The notes under the pieces: model-generated
The model's input: only the letters and a program-made list of their open reading frames with translations
The model's database searches: none
Told to the model about the DNA's origin: nothing
In this document: piece after piece, positions 59,730-64,000 of the stretch
Numbering within the stretch: the first letter of the stretch is position 1
How the letters are laid out: each line of letters begins with the position of its first letter
Position numbers and translations under genes: made by a program
Origin: Durusdinium trenchii
Lineage: Eukaryota > Sar > Dinophyceae > Suessiales > Symbiodiniaceae
Assembly (NCBI GenBank): GCA_963970005.1
Contig: CAXAMN010008335.1
Span: forward strand, 779,445 to 843,444
Reading direction: 5' to 3'
DNA length: 64,000 nt

Positions 59730-60118
59730 CTGGGGCGGCCACCAACGGCGCGGGCGCTATGGCTGCTTGGAAGGGGGGGTACAAGTAGCAGTATTTACAC
59801 AGCATTTCCAGTGGTAAGTGGGTGTTTTACATTTAGTAAGTGGGTGTCCAAATTGGAGGCTCTCAACCCACCTCAATGGGTTCCACGAGCGGCTCTTTTT
59901 CTCCGCACTCACGGACAATGTCTAGAGTCTAATTTCTAATTTCTGGTCACATCGACCTGGCATTGGACAGTGACTGGCACAGTTGGCACTGCATTTCATG
60001 TTCAAGTAAAGCAAGTGGAACAGCCAGGAAGGACAAACTCTTTTCCCCCAAGCGCCTATGTGTGCAAAACACATCAGGCTTTCCAGAGCATAGATCGGGC
60101 CGTGTTAGATCCCGAAGA

Positions 60119-63100
60119 CTACTTCAAATCTGGAAGCGTATAGTTCAACGCCACAGCCACTCCTGCCTCCCTCAAAGCACACAAACGCATCTTGCGCTCT
60201 TTAAGTCCCGCTTCACGCCACTCCTCAGGATTCTTGCTGCCATGATACTTTGCCTTCTTCCACCCGCAAGAATAGGCCTCATCAAGTTACGGTGCATCAG
60301 GTGTAGATCAATGAGAAGAAACCAAGGTCCAAACACTATGAAGCGCGTGCTTCAAATGTTGCTCAGTCCATCGATCATCATCCTGTAAACAAATGTCAGT
60401 TCTCTCTTAATTCATCTTTCATTCAATCAACTCTAAAACAAATTTATCAGAAGTCCTTAGATGACTTCTTTGTCCCCTTTGCTGTCTTATCCTTCTGCAC
60501 TGCCTTTCCTGTTTCTTCCTTCTTCTTTTTCTCATTGTTTTTTCCAGCGTTTCTTCCGTCAGGCTTCTGTTCATTCTTCCTGCATCGCGTTTTGGATGCT
60601 GGTTTGGCTTTTGCTTCTGGGGCATCACTGTGATTGGGAGCACTGGCGTCACTGTGATTCACAGCATCACCCCCAGCCACAGCCACACCGGCGTCAGTGT
60701 GATTGACAGCATCACCCCCAGCCACAGCCACACCAGCGTCACTGTGATTCACAGCATCACCCCCAGCCACGACCGCATCATCAAAGGCCTGCACATCAAG
60801 CAGCTGCTTTGGGCCCATGTCAAAAAGTGCTATTCTGTGCTTTCCATACTACACGCACCAACCATTCCATGCTATCAATTGCACAAATCACAACGTTTCA
60901 ATTCTTCAAGGCCAACCTCATTCAAATTGCGGAGTGGTGTTGGAATCACCTGATGCATATGATCGATCAATCAGTCAAAAGGAAACATGTGCGTGCTAGC
61001 CAGCTATTGCATGACTGTATGACTGCGTACCTCCAAGGAACGCATCTTTGGATCATCAGAAGGCAAGTAGGGATCAGCGGACACCTCAAGAATGCAGGAG
61101 GTCTCAACTCTTAGCAACCAACAATCTTCCAATTCACAATGATTTGAATGGGCGACAGTGACTAGCAGGGCCTCATGATCAGGACGCAATTCAATGAAGT
61201 CCTGAATCAATGGAAGAGGAAAGAACACATGAAGGACGATGACGGATTCAAAAACATTTGCTGCTCCTTGGCCGGAACACCAGGAAGAACAAGGGTTTCT
61301 GCATCTGACAATGCAGGATCACCACCTTTTGGCAAGAATACGCTTTGTAAAAGTGTTGAAATCCAGGCAAGCAAACAACATAGCGAATTTGGCTTACTGA
61401 CTTTGTCACACTTGCCCAGCCTCCTCCGTGAGCAGCTGAAGAGGCATTCAAACCTGCTGCTTCACCCTCCTGTGGGGTGTGCTCAGCAACCGAAGTGTCC
61501 TGATAGGTACGCCAAACTTCATCATGCCACTCAGTCCAGGAGAGAGGACCTGATTCTGGTCCAGGCACACCTGAATCTTCAATCTGGTCGAACATCATTG
61601 CATTCAACCTCTGTAGCTTCGGGCTTGGGCAGGTTTCCACTTCAGGGGCTGCCGGCTGGACTTTTCGCTTTTTCACCTGGTCCTGCACCCAACAAACAAT
61701 ATGATATAATTTGTTCCATGCACCGACCACTGGAGGGACACTTATAAGGACACTGCCACAGCCCAAAAAGCGAAAAAAAAAAGAAAACCTGCCTTCAACG
61801 TAGCAAGAATGTCATCTTCTTTGGGCTCACCCTGCTCATCCTGCAGAACTGTCAAAAGGCCAACGCTGAATATGAGACTGAGAATGCCAACGCTGAATGT
61901 TCAACGTGTATTTGTTGACAGATTGAATTACTTCTCGCACGCCTTATCATCCTTCTTGGTGGGCTTGCGGCCAGGCTTCTTGTGAGATTTCGCTGGCTCT
62001 TTGCCTGACCCGGGAGATTGCACAACATGCCTTTACAGGGTTGGGGCCTGGCCTTTCGGCTTACGTGGTTGCCCGCGCACTGCCGGACGCTTCTTCGGCT
62101 TCACATCACCTGAACCTTCACCTGGTTCTCCCTCATTGTCAGAGTCATCATCATTTCGCCGTCCAAGGTTTGTGTTTGGTTCATCACCACCGTCACCATC
62201 CTCATCCTCATCCTCATCATCATCAGGTTTTCCTTTTTTCTTGTTTGTTTTTGCTTTTGCTGCAAGCTTGCGAGGTTGCTTTGGTTTTTCTGTTCCTGGT
62301 TTTCCTGTCTTGGGTTGTGGACCTGTTCCATCCTGGTTGGGCGGTGTATCTTCGGACGAAGAGGCTGAAGCATTGAATCGAGGAGGCAATCCTGCCCCAA
62401 ATGAAGTGCAACGAAGATGTCCAGCGGTAGGGTGAAAAAGAACCAAGTACAAGTGCAAATTGCAAATTGCTGCAGCAAGAACTTGAACTCAAAACTTTTT
62501 GCAGCAAAAAAAGGGTCGGCCTGAACTCGAAGCCGGAGATGGTGCTTTCACCTTTGGGGTTGGAGTGAGCTGAACCCTGGCTTTCGGTGTAGCTGTAGGT
62601 CCCCCCTGTGTGGCTGAACTTGCGTGGCCACTCATTGAACCCATAAGGTTTGCCAAATTGAAGGCCTTGGATCCAACATCGTTTGATTGCCGTGGCTCAA
62701 TCTGTGCAGACTCTAATGTAGATTCAGATTCGCAGATTGATATTTAGATCCAATAGAGTCACTGGGCTTCCAGCTGGCGTCACATGATGGGCAGCTTGGC
62801 AAGTGTCAACCATTTCACAGTCCGACTCAGACATGCCCCCACTTGTCCGAACCAGACTTCTGACTACAGGGCCTACTTGTCACCACTTTCCCTCGAAGCC
62901 ACATTGCATACATACAAAATCGCAGAACAGTGTCTAGTTTCTAGAAGCCACACAAAGAAACATGCCACCACCTGAAAATCGATTTCATTCACCATTTGTG
63001 CATGTGCGGCATGCGGTGCCGTCTCTTGCACTGTGCCATGGTCAGTCTTCCTGACAAGGCTCTCCGAGGGCTCGGTTGAAGGCCGTATGCTCTGAATGAT

Positions 63101-63966
63101 GGAAACACAAAGACCCACAAAACCATTGAGTTGCAGTGTTGTAAATTGGCTCCTATAAAACGCTATAAAGAAACACATTGGACATCTAAAGTAAAATCAA
63201 CGTTAGATCTTCAGAGTCTGAACTTCGGAGCACACCCCTCCCAACCCAGCCAGTGCCACCTCAAAGGCGTCCTACATTCCATCCTAGTTTGGCGGATCTC
63301 ATAAGCATTTTGCAACACCAATGGATTGGGGATCAGGTTTGAGAAGTGTGGGTGGGGTTCTTAGGCGATGTCAAAATCCCCAAATCTTGCTCCGCATGTC
63401 CCGCTTACATGAGCTTCACCACTTGGGAAGCTTCCAAATCAAGCTGTCCACTTAGCACGCACACAGGCCGCTGTGGCTTCAATGATGTCTTCCCGCCAGA
63501 TGTCTCCAGCCTGGCTGGTGTCTGGTGCCCAGCAGGCTTGATGAGCAGGAGTTTTAAGTCACACAACTGAATTTTTAGGACCACGCCTCGCCCTGAAACC
63601 AATCTTCAAGGCATCGGAGCTCACAAGTTTCTTCAAATCAAATTTGGAGCCGAATGTGGTAGCCGACGATGCCTAGTCGAATCCATGGCAATACTAAACA
63701 GTTTGTTGAGTTGTTTGGCCAACATGGACCAGCCTTGAGAAACAAGTAGGATGCAGTAGACTATTTGTTTCCACTGCCTTCTTGGCAGGATCTTTAGGCT
63801 TCTGATTCTTGTCCTTCTCCTTTTCTTTGGTCTTACGCGGTTTCTTTTTTGGTGGCTCTTCTGGATCTGGATCCTTCTTGTTGTCACAAACAAAGCACAA
63901 TGCTTTCTCTTGGCGGATGGTATCCTCAGTCAAATTGACCTCATGATGAAAGATCCCCACACGAAC
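60119..63966 (-). CDS. Charged low-complexity protein, multi-exon, runs off the right edge
   Basis: Function unknown. Exons: 63966-63778, 63672-63592, 63510-63457, 63091-62972, 62701-62552, 62391-62048, 62004-61943, 61682-61421, ~61330-61268, 61201-61031, 60949-60892, 60788-60447, and perhaps 60382-60335 and 60253-60119. The first five join in phase 0. The first holds HHEVNLTEDTIRQEKALCFV then a Lys/Pro/Glu tail; the sixth has a DDDEDEDEDGDGGDE acid run; the twelfth has a 15-residue repeat (VAVAGGDAVNHSDAG, about three copies) and ends KKSSKDF and a stop at 60449-60447. Two further in-frame exons end WREAGLKERKMRLC ... YTLPDLK and TAG at 60121-60119, so two 3' ends may exist. The alternating acid and Lys-rich disorder resembles nuclear or chromatin-associated proteins. 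Base composition is more AT-rich than the rest. Confidence 0.62.
60650..60780 (-). repeat. 45-bp coding tandem repeat
   Basis: About 2.9 copies of a 45-bp unit within the last large exon of the charged protein; each encodes 15 residues around AGGDAVNHSDAG. Copies differ by a few bases. Confidence 0.85.
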
Positions 63967-64000
63967 CTGCCCAGGATACAGCAAGTGTGGTAGCTGGGAT

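Noticed and set aside
1-64000. Spliced-leader RNA, rRNA, CRISPR or bacterial operons.
   Set aside because: No match to the dinoflagellate spliced-leader core, no rRNA-like conserved blocks, no regularly spaced direct repeats, and no long bacterial frames were seen.

Overview
The window looks like nuclear DNA of a dinoflagellate, most likely of the Symbiodiniaceae type. No reading frame exceeds 282 codons, yet short stretches of strongly protein-like, GC3-rich code occur every few hundred bases. These join in phase across introns that start mostly with GC (also GT, once GA), end with AG and are followed by G. Introns are long and full of short inverted-repeat elements. Several exons are tiny (24 to 36 bp). 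No bacterial operon, CRISPR, rRNA or convincing tRNA was seen. All exons were found by reading both strands by hand; junctions were accepted when codon phase and family motifs agreed.

Layout, all main genes on the minus strand. (1) About 1.3-10.7 kb: a sulfotransferase with the PAPS-binding loop PKCGTSF, an LRQPEQRILSAYHD block and a C-terminal helix exon; its 3' end probably runs off the left edge. (2) 11.8-19.9 kb (perhaps from 20.5 kb): a complete or nearly complete amino acid/auxin permease (AAAP) transporter in at least nine exons, ending in a natural stop. (3) 20.7-36.9 kb: isolated exons on both strands that I cannot assign, mixed with repeats. (4) 37.6-38.2 kb: first exon of a secreted thrombospondin type 1 (TSP1) protein. 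(5) 42.3-55.8 kb, perhaps 38.7-59.7 kb: a large gene whose exons encode a TTLL3/8-type tubulin glycylase domain followed by a long array of IQ (calmodulin-binding) motifs. (6) 60.1-64.0 kb: a lysine/acid-rich, low-complexity protein gene in a more AT-rich segment, running off the right edge.

The genes share no obvious pathway. Tubulin glycylation plus IQ motifs points to the flagellar axoneme; the others are a Golgi-type transferase, a membrane transporter and a secreted adhesion protein. The shared features are gene direction and intron content: at least four families of ~50-105 bp elements, three of them imperfect hairpins, lie in the introns, and some sit at or within ~20 bp of 3' splice sites, as expected of introner-like elements.
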